Assembly: GCA_023391815.1 (NCBI GenBank)
Contig: JAEWAF010000085.1
Span: 1-53,210 of the forward strand
Length of the DNA stretch: 53,210 bases
Direction of reading: 5' to 3'
Origin: Pseudomonadota bacterium
GTDB lineage: Bacteria > Pseudomonadota > Gammaproteobacteria > Steroidobacterales > Steroidobacteraceae
A program made the translations under genes and the position numbers. Shown here in pieces: positions 33,377 through 41,980 of this stretch (position 1 is its first letter; the number at the start of each line of letters is the position of its first letter). The notes under the pieces are model-generated. The model did not search any database and was not told the origin of the DNA. It was given only the letters and a program-made list of their open reading frames with translations.

Positions 33377-36099
33377 CCAACCGCACAGCACGCACAATTA
33401 GCCAGCGCCTCTCGCTGCGCAAGCCGCAGTCTGAATCGTTGGAAATCCTTGCCGACGTGGTCGGTAGGATCGAGCTGTCGAAGGGCAGCGACCCGGCGGC
33501 TGCGTTGGCCGCTATCCGTGACCTCTACCCGACGGTCGAAGCTTTCGAGCGCGAGTTTCCGTCGCTCTGCTTCGCTCTTGCGACCGGCGTCGGCAAGACG
33601 CGCCTTATGGGTGCGTTCATCACCTATCTCTATCTCATCGGCAAGAGCCGCCACTTCTTCGTATTGGCTCCGAACAGGACCATCTACGAGAAGCTGATTT
33701 CCGACTTCTCGCCTGAAAGCCCGAAATACGTGTTCAAAGGCATAGCCGAGTTCGCGGCGAACGCACCGCTGATCGTCACCGGTGACAATTACGAAAGCGG
33801 CATCGGTGTCCGCTTCGAGGCTGCCAAGGGCGCACAGGCTGAGATGTTCTCAGACGTGCATATCAACATCTTCAATGTCGATAAGATCAACAAGGAAGAA
33901 AGCCCGCGCGGCACGCCGCGCATGAAGCGCCTTCAAGAAACCATCGGCGAAAGCTACTACGAGTACCTCTCCAAGCTCGATGACCTCGTCCTCCTGATGG
34001 ACGAAGCGCACCGCTATCGCGCCAGCGCCGGCGCCAATGCCATCGACGGCCTGAAACCCATTCTCGGTCTTGAACTGACCGCGACGCCGAAGACGGTCGG
34101 CACACGCTCTGTTCCATTCAAGAACGTCATCTACAGCTATGGACTGAGCCAGGCGATGGCGGATGGACTGGTCAAGGAACCCGCCGCCGCCACGCGCAAA
34201 GACTTCGATCCGAAGTCCGTGGATGAGAAGGCGCTTGAGCGCATCAAGCTCGAAGACGCCGTCCATCATCACGATCACGTGGCCGTGGAACTCGACCGCT
34301 ATCACAGGACGACCGGCGCGCCGAAGGTCACGCCGTTCATTCTTGTGGTTGCCTCGGACACGACCGAAGCCAAGCGCCTGCGTGAATTCATCGAGTCCGA
34401 AGATTTCTTCAAGGCGCGCTTCAAGGGCAGGGTCATCGAAGTTCACTCGGCGCTGCGCGGCGAAGAGAGTGAAGAGGCGACTGAACGCCTGGTCGCCTTG
34501 GAGCGCGACGCCCGCACCGAAATCGTCATCCACGTCAATAAACTGAAAGAGGGATGGGACGTCACAAACCTCTACACCATCGTCCCACTGCGCGCTTCGG
34601 CCTCGGACATCCTGACTGAACAAACCCTCGGCCGGGGCTTGCGCCTGCCATTCGGAAAGCGCGTGTCCAAAGGCGGCGATGATGAGTTCGCGGCTGTTGA
34701 CCGCCTGACGGTCATCGCGCACGAACGCTTTGACGACATAATCGCCAAGGCCCGCGAAGCCGGCTCGATCGTCATGAAGACGGTCGAGATCGGGGAGGGC
34801 GGCGACATTCCTCCGGCCGGAGCCACGCTTGTGTCCGCGCCGTCCGTCGTCGAGATGATCGTGACGGGAGCGAAGCCGGAAATCCCTGGCTTTGTCGCTC
34901 CGGAGCGCGAAGCCTTCGTATTCGCGTCGGCGACCGAAGGCAAGGCCGCGGAAGTCACGCTCGAAGTCATCAAGCGCTACGAGAGGAAGCTCGGGAGCGC
35001 CGAGGGTTTGCGCAGCACCGAGGTTCAGAAGCAGATCGCCGCCGAGGTCCGAGAACTCGTGCGGCCCGCTCAGGGCACGCTCGAAGGGTTCATCGAAGAG
35101 CCGCGCATCGACGAGATCGTGCAGGCCGTCGCCGTCACGGTTGCGGATCGCACCATCTCGATTCCGCAAATCGTCGTCCTGCCGAAGAAGTCGGTGACCT
35201 TCACGTTCGAGGATTTCGACCTCGACAATCTTTCGTCCATCAACATGCGGCCCATCGAGGACGGCCTCGTCATCGAAGACCTGCGAACCCAAGCGCGCGT
35301 TTACCTTGCCCGCTCCATCGACGATCCGCGCGAAGCCCGCGCCGAGGACTATCTTGTCCGCTACCTCATCGAGCGGAACGAGATCGACTACGACGCGCAT
35401 GCAGGCTTGCTCTACAAGCTCGCCGGGCAGGTCGTTGCTCGCCTAAAATCCTATCTGGCCGATGATGCCGAAGTGGAGAACGTGCTCCTGCGCCACGGAC
35501 GCCAGCTCGCCGACTTCATCTTCGCGCAGATGATGAACCACTACCGCGAGACACCGCTCGGAGAGGATGACTTCGAAGTCACCGTTACGCGCGGCTTCAT
35601 GCTGCTTCAGACACAGGCGATGAATGTCCCAACCGGGCATCGTGTCCGAGACTTCAAGCAGCCCATCACGCCTCTCTCCGATACGCGCAAGCACGCCTTC
35701 GGCGGCTTCACGAAGTGCTGCTATTCGCTCCAGAAATTCGATACCGATCCAGAGCGTCGTCTCGCGGTGATCATCGACGGTGACGCAGCGACAAAGAAGT
35801 GGGTCAAGCCGGGGCCTAAGCAGTTCCGCATCGACTACCGCTCCGGCGAAGCCTATGAGCCGGATTTCGTCGTCGAGACAAAGTCGCGGATGCTCATCTG
35901 CGAAGTAAAGGCCGCCAACGAACTCGACGATGCGACGGTCAAGGCGAAAGCTGCTGCCGCGACGAAGTGGTGCAAGACCGCCACGCAGCGCGTCCCCGGC
36001 GAGGGCACGAAGCCTTGGCTCTATCTGCTCATTCCTGATAACCAGATTCTGGCCAACGCCACGCTGGACGGACTGGCATCGAAGTTCGCCACTTCATGA
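33373..36099 (+). CDS. Type III restriction enzyme Res subunit (helicase-nuclease)
   Basis: A 908-residue restriction subunit. The SF2 helicase core has Walker A CFALATGVGKTRLMGAF (Lys75), DEAH in LLMDEAHRYRA (about 207-213), LGLELTATP, and motif VI in EQTLGRGLRLPFG. The C-terminal nuclease of the PD-(D/E)xK type is visible near residues 825-860: YEPDFVVETKSRMLICEVKA, with Asp, Glu and Lys in place. Such subunits hydrolyse ATP, diffuse along DNA and cut with Mod. Length is close to the family norm. Start overlaps Mod by four bases; the next gene begins nine bases beyond its stop. Confidence 0.92.
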   Translation: MTNRTARTISQRLSLRKPQSESLEILADVVGRIELSKGSDPAAALAAIRDLYPTVEAFEREFPSLCFALATGVGKTRLMGAFITYLYLIGKSRHFFVLAPNRTIYEKLISDFSPESPKYVFKGIAEFAANAPLIVTGDNYESGIGVRFEAAKGAQAEMFSDVHINIFNVDKINKEESPRGTPRMKRLQETIGESYYEYLSKLDDLVLLMDEAHRYRASAGANAIDGLKPILGLELTATPKTVGTRSVPFKNVIYSYGLSQAMADGLVKEPAAATRKDFDPKSVDEKALERIKLEDAVHHHDHVAVELDRYHRTTGAPKVTPFILVVASDTTEAKRLREFIESEDFFKARFKGRVIEVHSALRGEESEEATERLVALERDARTEIVIHVNKLKEGWDVTNLYTIVPLRASASDILTEQTLGRGLRLPFGKRVSKGGDDEFAAVDRLTVIAHERFDDIIAKAREAGSIVMKTVEIGEGGDIPPAGATLVSAPSVVEMIVTGAKPEIPGFVAPEREAFVFASATEGKAAEVTLEVIKRYERKLGSAEGLRSTEVQKQIAAEVRELVRPAQGTLEGFIEEPRIDEIVQAVAVTVADRTISIPQIVVLPKKSVTFTFEDFDLDNLSSINMRPIEDGLVIEDLRTQARVYLARSIDDPREARAEDYLVRYLIERNEIDYDAHAGLLYKLAGQVVARLKSYLADDAEVENVLLRHGRQLADFIFAQMMNHYRETPLGEDDFEVTVTRGFMLLQTQAMNVPTGHRVRDFKQPITPLSDTRKHAFGGFTKCCYSLQKFDTDPERRLAVIIDGDAATKKWVKPGPKQFRIDYRSGEAYEPDFVVETKSRMLICEVKAANELDDATVKAKAAAATKWCKTATQRVPGEGTKPWLYLLIPDNQILANATLDGLASKFATS

Positions 36100-36108
36100 G
36101 GACGCGAC

Positions 36109-39100
36109 ATGGCCGGAGCCACGAGTCATAGCCACGACTTGCAGGGGCTGATCGAGGACCGTCGCAAGTTCATCGATGGCCTGGCGGCCAACCGGGGAGA
36201 TATCAATCTCGACATCTTCGAGGATTTCTATCCGGACCGCGCGCACTTTGTTTACGAACTTCTCCAGAACGCGGAGGATGCCGGGGCGACTGAAGTAAGC
36301 TTTATCCTCATGCCGGACAGGCTTGTCTGCGAGCATGACGGGCGCGTTTTCACGATGGCGGATGTGCGATCGATCACGGGCATACACAACAGCACGAAAT
36401 CCGCCGCGCAGGACAAGATTGGAAAGTTCGGCGTCGGCTTCAAGTCTGTATTCGTCTACACGGCTGCCCCGTCCGTTCGCTCGGGCGAGTTCGCGTTTCG
36501 CATTCTCGACAAGGTTCTTCCTGAACTGATCGCCAAGGATGCCTCGGCTGGCAAGCGCACGCGCTTCGAGTTTCCTTTCGACAACCCGAAGAAGCCGATA
36601 GCAGAGGCCTACGCAGACATAGCCGCGGGCCTAAACGAACTCGACGAGAAGACGCTCCTTTTCCTCTCCGCTATTCAATCCGTTCACTGGAAGATCGAAT
36701 CGAACGCCGCGGGCGTCGTGCGCCGCAGCCAACATGCGAGCTTTCACTTCGAAGTGCGGAAGGAAATTGGCGACAAGACCGCCTCAAGCTCGCATTTTCT
36801 GAAGTTCGACGAAGCCGTTCGCAGCCTGGAAAAACAGCGCATCGCCGTCGCCTTTCCGCTCGACTTCCTGCCGGGCGTTGCGACCTTCGCCGCAAGCAAA
36901 CCGCTGGCGGAGCAGTTGAAAATCGTCCCTGCGGAACCGGGTAGCGTCGCGGTGTTCTTCCCGGCGGTGAAAGAAGCGTCCGGCCTGCGGTTCCATCTGC
37001 ACGCCCCCTTCATTACTGACCTGAGTCGTTCCAGCGTGAAAGATACGGAAGCGAATGCACCGCTCTTCGATCAGCTTGCGACGCTCGCCGCGCGGTCCCT
37101 GCACCACATCAAGGAGTTCGGGCTTTTGACGCCGGAGTTCCTTGCCGTGCTGCCGAACCCGCAAGATCACGTCACGCCGCGTTATCAGGCGATACGCACA
37201 GCCGTCGTCGAGGAGATGAAGGCCGAGCCGCTGACGCCGACCCATGTCAAAGGGCACGCGCCAGCCTGTCGCCTCATTCAGGCGAGGGCTTCACTCAAGT
37301 CTCTGCTGGCCGACGCGAGCGACGTTGCGTTCCTGGTGGACTATGACGATGAGCCGCCTACCTGGGCTTACGGCGCGACGCAGAGAAACAACCGCATCGA
37401 TCATTTTCTGTCCGGGCTGGGCATTCGTGAGTGGGGGCTCGATGAATTCATTGAAGTCCTGCGGGAGAAGGTGAATATCGATCCTTTCTTCCGCAAACTG
37501 CCGGATGAGGAATTCTTGGTGTGGCTCAAGCAGAAAAAGCCTGCATGGATGCAGGAGCTGTACGCGCTTCTCCATGCCGAGGCAAAAGACCAAGTCTATC
37601 GCATCAAGAATCTTTCGATCGTGCGCCTGTCCGACGGCAATCTCTGCGTCGGTGCGCAGGCATTCTTCGCCGCCGCGAATACGGGCGGCGGCGTTCCCGT
37701 CGTGGACAACGCCACGTTTACGTCCGGCTCCAGCAAGAACCAGCAAGAAGGCGCAAAAAACTTCTTGTCACTCGTCGGCGTGAGAGAGATCGGCGAGGCG
37801 GAGGAAATCGAGCTCACTTTGAAGAGCCGCTACACGGAGGAAGCGGACGCGCCGGATGACGCGACTTACTTCGCAGACCTGAAGCGTTTCATTGCCATTA
37901 CTGAGAAGCAGCCCGACGCGGCGGAGATGTTCAAAGGCTCCTACCTCTTTCAGGCCAAAGATGAGATCTGGTATCGCACCGGCAACCTCTACCTTGACCA
38001 GCCGTACCTTGACACAGGCCTGTCCGCCTATCATGAGGCGCTTGCACCACACGACCGTCTCGCAACTCTGCATGGGCGTTATGAGAGTTGCGGCATCGAA
38101 CCCGAACGCCTCGGCAAATTCGCAAAGGCAGTCGGAGCACAGATTGGGCTTCAGATTTTTGTGGGGAGCTGCAGCGATAATCCCGACTGGAACTACTTGT
38201 CCGGGGCCGGAGGGAATCGCATGGGCTACTTCATCAACCGCGACTACTACATACCCCACCTCGAAGAGCTGCTGAAGACGCCCTCGATTGCGCTTTCTCG
38301 TCTGGTGTGGCGCACCCTTCGATCGCTTCCGTCTTATCCGAACTATCTCCAAGCAACGTATCAGTTGAACAGGGCTTACGGCGCACGCAACGCCTCGTCG
38401 CGCCTGGTGCACGAACTCCGAGCCGCAAGCTGGGTTCCACAGGGCGATGGGGTGTTCGTGCGTCCCGCAGACGCTTCACGTGAGCTGCTTCCGAAGGGCT
38501 TTGCATTCGACTCCGGTGATGCGTGGCTCAAAGCCATCGAGTTCGGAGCTACGGCCGTGCGCGCGTCTGTGCATGCGTCGCAGAAAGAGGCGGCCGCACA
38601 GAGCCTCGGCTTTTCCGACGCCGCTGCGGCAGAGCGTGCCCGCCGCTTTAACGAGCTGCCGGAATTGGAGCAGGAAGCCATTCTCTCCAGGCTGGAGAAC
38701 CGAAACAAGGCGGCTGTTCCTGACCGTCCGCTTGCCAATCCCGAGCGGCGGGCAATTGGCGTTCGTGAACAGGCGCTCCGCGCCCCTGACAAGCAATCCG
38801 AAATTCGTGAACGCTCGGTCTCCATCGGAATAGAACCCGTCAAGGAGCAGGCTGACGCCTATCTGCGCGAGCACTACAGGAACGCGGACGGAGAAGTCAC
38901 GTGCCAGATTTGCAAGGCACCCATGCCATTCAGGCTGGAGGATGGCCGCGAGTATTTCGAGACGGTCGAGTTCCTGCCCGAACTCCGCAAGCGGCATCTA
39001 CAGAACTACCTCGCGCTTTGCCCCAATCATTCGGCGATGTACCGATTCGCAAACGGCTCCCGTGAGACGATGCGAGGTGCATTCCTCGCCCTTGACGGAA

Positions 39101-39243
39101 ACCATCTCGCCGTCGTGCTTGCAGACCGGGATATGACGATCTATTTCAGCAAGATTCACATCGTTGACCTCCACGCGGTTCTAGAGGCAGAGGAATCGCT
39201 CCTTTCCGCTGAGGCATCTGCGGTTGCGGCAGGTTCGATGTGA
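36109..39243 (+). CDS. Sacsin-like GHKL ATPase with C-terminal Cys4/HNH-like motif
   Basis: A 1044-residue protein. The N-terminal 250 residues are an Hsp90/GHKL ATPase: helix with VYELLQNAEDAGATEVSF (catalytic Glu and Mg-binding Asn), LVCEHDGRVFTMADV and DKIGKFGVGFKSVF. The middle 650 residues are helical and unassigned. Near 920-985 there is a zinc-binding pattern CQICKAPMPF ... YLALCPNHSAMYRF, reminiscent of an HNH or zinc ribbon; a clear HN(H) catalytic pair is not obvious. Sacsin-like ATPases accompany restriction systems and other defence loci in many bacteria, with unknown mechanism. It is the last large gene of the cluster, nine bases after Res. Confidence 0.85.
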   Translation: MAGATSHSHDLQGLIEDRRKFIDGLAANRGDINLDIFEDFYPDRAHFVYELLQNAEDAGATEVSFILMPDRLVCEHDGRVFTMADVRSITGIHNSTKSAAQDKIGKFGVGFKSVFVYTAAPSVRSGEFAFRILDKVLPELIAKDASAGKRTRFEFPFDNPKKPIAEAYADIAAGLNELDEKTLLFLSAIQSVHWKIESNAAGVVRRSQHASFHFEVRKEIGDKTASSSHFLKFDEAVRSLEKQRIAVAFPLDFLPGVATFAASKPLAEQLKIVPAEPGSVAVFFPAVKEASGLRFHLHAPFITDLSRSSVKDTEANAPLFDQLATLAARSLHHIKEFGLLTPEFLAVLPNPQDHVTPRYQAIRTAVVEEMKAEPLTPTHVKGHAPACRLIQARASLKSLLADASDVAFLVDYDDEPPTWAYGATQRNNRIDHFLSGLGIREWGLDEFIEVLREKVNIDPFFRKLPDEEFLVWLKQKKPAWMQELYALLHAEAKDQVYRIKNLSIVRLSDGNLCVGAQAFFAAANTGGGVPVVDNATFTSGSSKNQQEGAKNFLSLVGVREIGEAEEIELTLKSRYTEEADAPDDATYFADLKRFIAITEKQPDAAEMFKGSYLFQAKDEIWYRTGNLYLDQPYLDTGLSAYHEALAPHDRLATLHGRYESCGIEPERLGKFAKAVGAQIGLQIFVGSCSDNPDWNYLSGAGGNRMGYFINRDYYIPHLEELLKTPSIALSRLVWRTLRSLPSYPNYLQATYQLNRAYGARNASSRLVHELRAASWVPQGDGVFVRPADASRELLPKGFAFDSGDAWLKAIEFGATAVRASVHASQKEAAAQSLGFSDAAAAERARRFNELPELEQEAILSRLENRNKAAVPDRPLANPERRAIGVREQALRAPDKQSEIRERSVSIGIEPVKEQADAYLREHYRNADGEVTCQICKAPMPFRLEDGREYFETVEFLPELRKRHLQNYLALCPNHSAMYRFANGSRETMRGAFLALDGNHLAVVLADRDMTIYFSKIHIVDLHAVLEAEESLLSAEASAVAAGSM

Positions 39244-39306
39244 TTGCGACGATTGGCGAAGAGTTGTACCGCTTTCAACGACTGCCTCGCGCGGCGCCTC
39301 ATCTGA

Positions 39307-39750
39307 CCAGGGCAGGCGTTTGAGCTGGCGTTGCTATGCGTGCCTGCCGGGCATTGGCGGCTGCTCTTCAATCGGCTGCTCGATAATCTCGGGCACAATG
39401 CCACGGGGTTGCCGGATTTGGTCCAGTTCTGGCCGCAGTCTCGTCGATACAAACTGATCGAGGTGAAGGGACGCTACAGGTTTTGTTTGCTCAACGATAG
39501 CGTTATCGCGAACCTGCTACTTGTGGCGTTCTGGATGAAGCACGGAGAGATCGAACTTCTAAACATTCTCCAGATCGATCAGGAGGACTCGACGTCATTG
39601 CTCGGAAACTCCAGATTTCTTGCCGGTTGTCGCTATTTGTTCTGGTATGTCATGAGAAGCGAGGGCAGAAGACGGATGGTTTGCCTTGCTCGCCACGATA
39701 TCACGCCGTGCTCGCCGTCAATCGAAACCCGCCGGGCTTTCGCGGCATAA
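39307..39750 (+). pseudogene. VRR-NUC nuclease remnant
   Basis: The frame opens after a stop codon at 39304 and reads AFELALLCVPAGHWRLLFNR, then GLPDLVQFWP and KLIEVKG. This is the core of the VRR-NUC (FAN1-like) nuclease fold, with the catalytic PD...ExK residues intact. The N-terminus of the domain is missing, there is no ATG, and the part after EVKG diverges from the family. A TTG at 39331 could start a 139-residue product. I regard it as a decayed nuclease attached to the defence cluster. Confidence 0.5.
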
Positions 39751-39878
39751 CGGCGCCTCCCGCGAGGACGCGGGGCCCTCCATTATTCCACGTCCCGCCG
39801 CGTTTCAATTGACCGCTCCGCGCGCCGTGATCGGGAGAGCGCATCGGCAAACCCGCCGATGCCAATGGAGATGCCATC

Positions 39879-40676
39879 ATGTTCCCGGTCAACGAAGTTC
39901 TTCAGGGTGATTGCACTCGTGTACTGCGGCGGTTGCCGGATTCGTTCGTCGATCTCGTGATAACCGATCCGCCCTACGGTGTCCGCTATCAAGACAGCAA
40001 AGGTCGGACGATTGCGAACGACGATGATCCGAGTCGCATTCTCGGCGCCTTTACAGATCTGTACCGGGTTCTGAAGCCCAACAGCATCTGCATCTCCTTC
40101 TACGGTTGGGGCCAGGTGGATGCATTCTTCCGAGCGTGGCGCCGCGCTGGGTTTCGGCCGATCGGTCACATCGTTTGGGCCAAGGACTACGCGTCGCGCA
40201 CACGCTATCTCCATTACCGTCACGAGCAGGCGTATGTGCTGGCGAAGGGATCGCCGAAGATGCCGGAGCGGCCAATTGATGACGTTCAGCCCTGGGTGTA
40301 CTCGGGCAATCACGATCACCCGACGCAGAAGGCGGTGAAGATTCTGACGCCGCTCATCGAAGCGTTCTCGCAGCCCGGGCAACTCGTCCTCGATCCCTTC
40401 GCCGGCTCCGGTAGCACCCTGGTGGCCGCTGCGTTGAATGGCCGACGCTACCTTGGCGTTGAGCTGGAGCGCGATTACTGCCGCGTAGCCCGCGAGCGGC
40501 TTACGAATGTGCAACGTCGGTTGTCTCACTCCCAAGGAGTGATGGCCGCGCTTGGGCACGACAACCGGGAACTGCCACCTCTCGAGGTCGATGGCTTCAT
40601 CCGGTGGCTGCGCGGGCAAGGCCAGGAGGGCGTCGCTCGATTCGTCGAACGTGCACGGGCAGAGTATGGCTTGTGA
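39879..40676 (+). CDS. Orphan N6-adenine DNA methyltransferase
   Basis: A 265-residue methyltransferase of the beta class: motif IV TDPPYGVRY at 29-37, then the target-recognition region, and motif I VLDPFAGSGSTLVAAALNGR near 165-185, with GVELERDYCRVA after it. The length is typical of solitary plasmid or ICE methyltransferases, which protect the element from host restriction or methylate at conjugation. GGAG lies eight bases before the ATG. No matching endonuclease is adjacent. A strong hairpin follows the stop. Confidence 0.9.
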   Translation: MFPVNEVLQGDCTRVLRRLPDSFVDLVITDPPYGVRYQDSKGRTIANDDDPSRILGAFTDLYRVLKPNSICISFYGWGQVDAFFRAWRRAGFRPIGHIVWAKDYASRTRYLHYRHEQAYVLAKGSPKMPERPIDDVQPWVYSGNHDHPTQKAVKILTPLIEAFSQPGQLVLDPFAGSGSTLVAAALNGRRYLGVELERDYCRVARERLTNVQRRLSHSQGVMAALGHDNRELPPLEVDGFIRWLRGQGQEGVARFVERARAEYGL

Positions 40677-40694
40677 CGGCTAGGTGGGAATCGC

Positions 40695-40734
40695 AAACGG
40701 TCGCGCGGCGTCGCAAGTTGTCGCGCGACCGTTT
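40695..40734 (+). terminator. Thirteen-bp inverted repeat after the methyltransferase
   Basis: AAACGGTCGCGCG pairs perfectly with CGCGCGACCGTTT over a 14-base loop, 18 bases after the stop. A short TTTCTAT follows. It is probably a terminator, though the weak U-run means it could instead be a protein-binding palindrome. Confidence 0.55.
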
Positions 40735-41279
40735 CTATGTTGGCGGCGCCTCCACAATCCACATCGCCGCCGGCGGATCAGATTGCGCGCAATAGGCGAG
40801 TCGTCTTGCGGTGCTGCTTCGATACTCCCCAGATGTCGTGACGAGTAAGCAACTGAGAACCATGCGATCGGGTGAGCTTGTAGGAAAGCGGAACAGAGCC
40901 CACCCGGGACCAGATTTCGGGCGCCTAGCTACAACCGGGCACCGTAGAGAAGAGGCAGCGCGCCGATAGGACCCGTTGGCCAGTAATGCGTGCACCAGGT
41001 CGCCGTTGTCTCCGTGACTGGGCGGGGCGACTTCCTCGCGAGAGGCCTCATTCGTTTGGCCCGTGAGGCAGGCGCCCGGGCGGGGGTGGTGAGCAAGAGC
41101 GAAAGTAGCATTCGGGGTGCGCATTGCGCCGACGTCGCGTCGACTGCATTTATATGTACGTTAGTATCCGACTACGGCCGCGCACACCGTGCGATATATC
41201 CATAACTCACGCGCATCGGAATCGCAGTCTCGGGATCAAGCACACGAACTCGAGGCCAAAGATCACGGGCCTCAGAAAA
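40735..41279. other. Gap upstream of the mobilization genes
   Basis: About 545 bases without a supported gene on either strand. Just left of the mob genes is the usual place for an oriT, but I see no sequence here that I can name as one. Confidence 0.35.
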
Positions 41280-41298
41280 GTTAGCAAATATCGCTAAC
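41280..41298. repeat. Short palindrome, candidate relaxosome site
   Basis: GTTAGC and GCTAAC are arranged around a 7-base AT-rich centre, 130 bases upstream of mobC. Small palindromes like this serve as relaxase or MobC binding sites in oriT regions. The position is right but sequence alone does not prove it. Confidence 0.3.
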
Positions 41299-41373
41299 GG
41301 TTGAACTCTCCCTCCTCGAACTGCCACGCACTCCGCTGGAATCAGTGACTGCGAAGGTTTGAGTTTCGATCAA

Positions 41374-41421
41374 AAAAGCGGCTAATTGCAGGATTGGCCT
41401 GCGGCTGCTTTTGTTTACACT
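41374..41421 (+). promoter_or_regulatory. mob promoter overlapped by nested inverted repeats
   Basis: A promoter-like pair TTGGCC (41394) and TACACT (41416) is spaced by 16 bases and ends seven bases before the mobC ATG. Nested repeats overlap it: AAAAGC/GCTTTT outside and GCAGG/CCTGC inside (41374-41412). A relaxosome protein bound here could both repress transcription and mark an origin of transfer. No clear ribosome-binding site follows. Confidence 0.35.
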
Positions 41422-41428
41422 TTGGTCC

Positions 41429-41980
41429 ATGGGAATCACGCACGTCATCGCTGCTCGCGTCTCCCCGGAGTCGAAAGCCCGGTTCCGCAGCCTCGCGGAA
41501 CAGCAGCAGATGACCGAGTCGGCGTTGCTGAAACGGCTCGTCGATATGGCCGTACACACCGGCGGCGTGAACGATGCCGATGTTCTGAAGTCACCAGAGC
41601 GATGCCTGCGAGGGGCTCGGCTGTGTGTTCGACTGCACCCGGACGATCAGTTGTTGCTGGCGGAAAGGGCGGCAGCTCGGCAGATGCCGGCGGCCACGTA
41701 CGTCTCCGTCCTGGTGCGCGCCCATCTGCGGAAGCTGTCGCCGCTTCCCAAAGCGGAGCTGATGGAGCTCAAACGCTCTGTCGCCGAGCTTAGTGCGATT
41801 GGTAGAAACCTCAACCAGCTGGCTAGTCTGGCACACCAGCGACCGGGCTCGGTCGCACCCGGCGGGCAGGTTCTGCAAATGATGCTCAAGGTATGCGAAG
41901 CGATGCGCGCTCACACTAAGGGGCTGATCAAAGCCAATGCCCGGAGTTGGGAGGCAGGCCATGCGAACGATCAGACTTGA
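41429..41980 (+). CDS. MobC-like relaxosome accessory protein
   Basis: A 183-residue protein. The N-terminal half has a ribbon-helix-helix-like stretch (THVIAARVSPESKARFRSLA, TESALLKRLVDMAV). The C-terminal half is the MobC domain: LMELKRSVAELSAIGRNLNQLASLA, the conserved GRNLNQ signature. MobC binds the origin of transfer and helps the relaxase to open the strands. The frame extends 18 bases upstream, but the ATG at 41429 gives the conserved start. The relaxase gene begins inside its 3-prime end. Confidence 0.85.
   Translation: MGITHVIAARVSPESKARFRSLAEQQQMTESALLKRLVDMAVHTGGVNDADVLKSPERCLRGARLCVRLHPDDQLLLAERAAARQMPAATYVSVLVRAHLRKLSPLPKAELMELKRSVAELSAIGRNLNQLASLAHQRPGSVAPGGQVLQMMLKVCEAMRAHTKGLIKANARSWEAGHANDQT

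Noticed and set aside
33850..35400. Open frame of 516 codons antisense to the Res subunit
   Set aside because: The sense strand has the Walker, DEAH and nuclease motifs; the antisense product is Asp/Arg/Leu rich without a recognisable domain.
27622..39243. Calling the cluster DISARM or BREX
   Set aside because: It shares a SNF2 helicase and methyltransferase with DISARM, but I see no DrmA, DrmB or DrmC, and none of PglZ, BrxC or PglX of BREX.
40735..41124. 129-codon minus-strand frame upstream of mobC
   Set aside because: No good start site and a biased composition; no domain recognised, so it is treated as non-coding.
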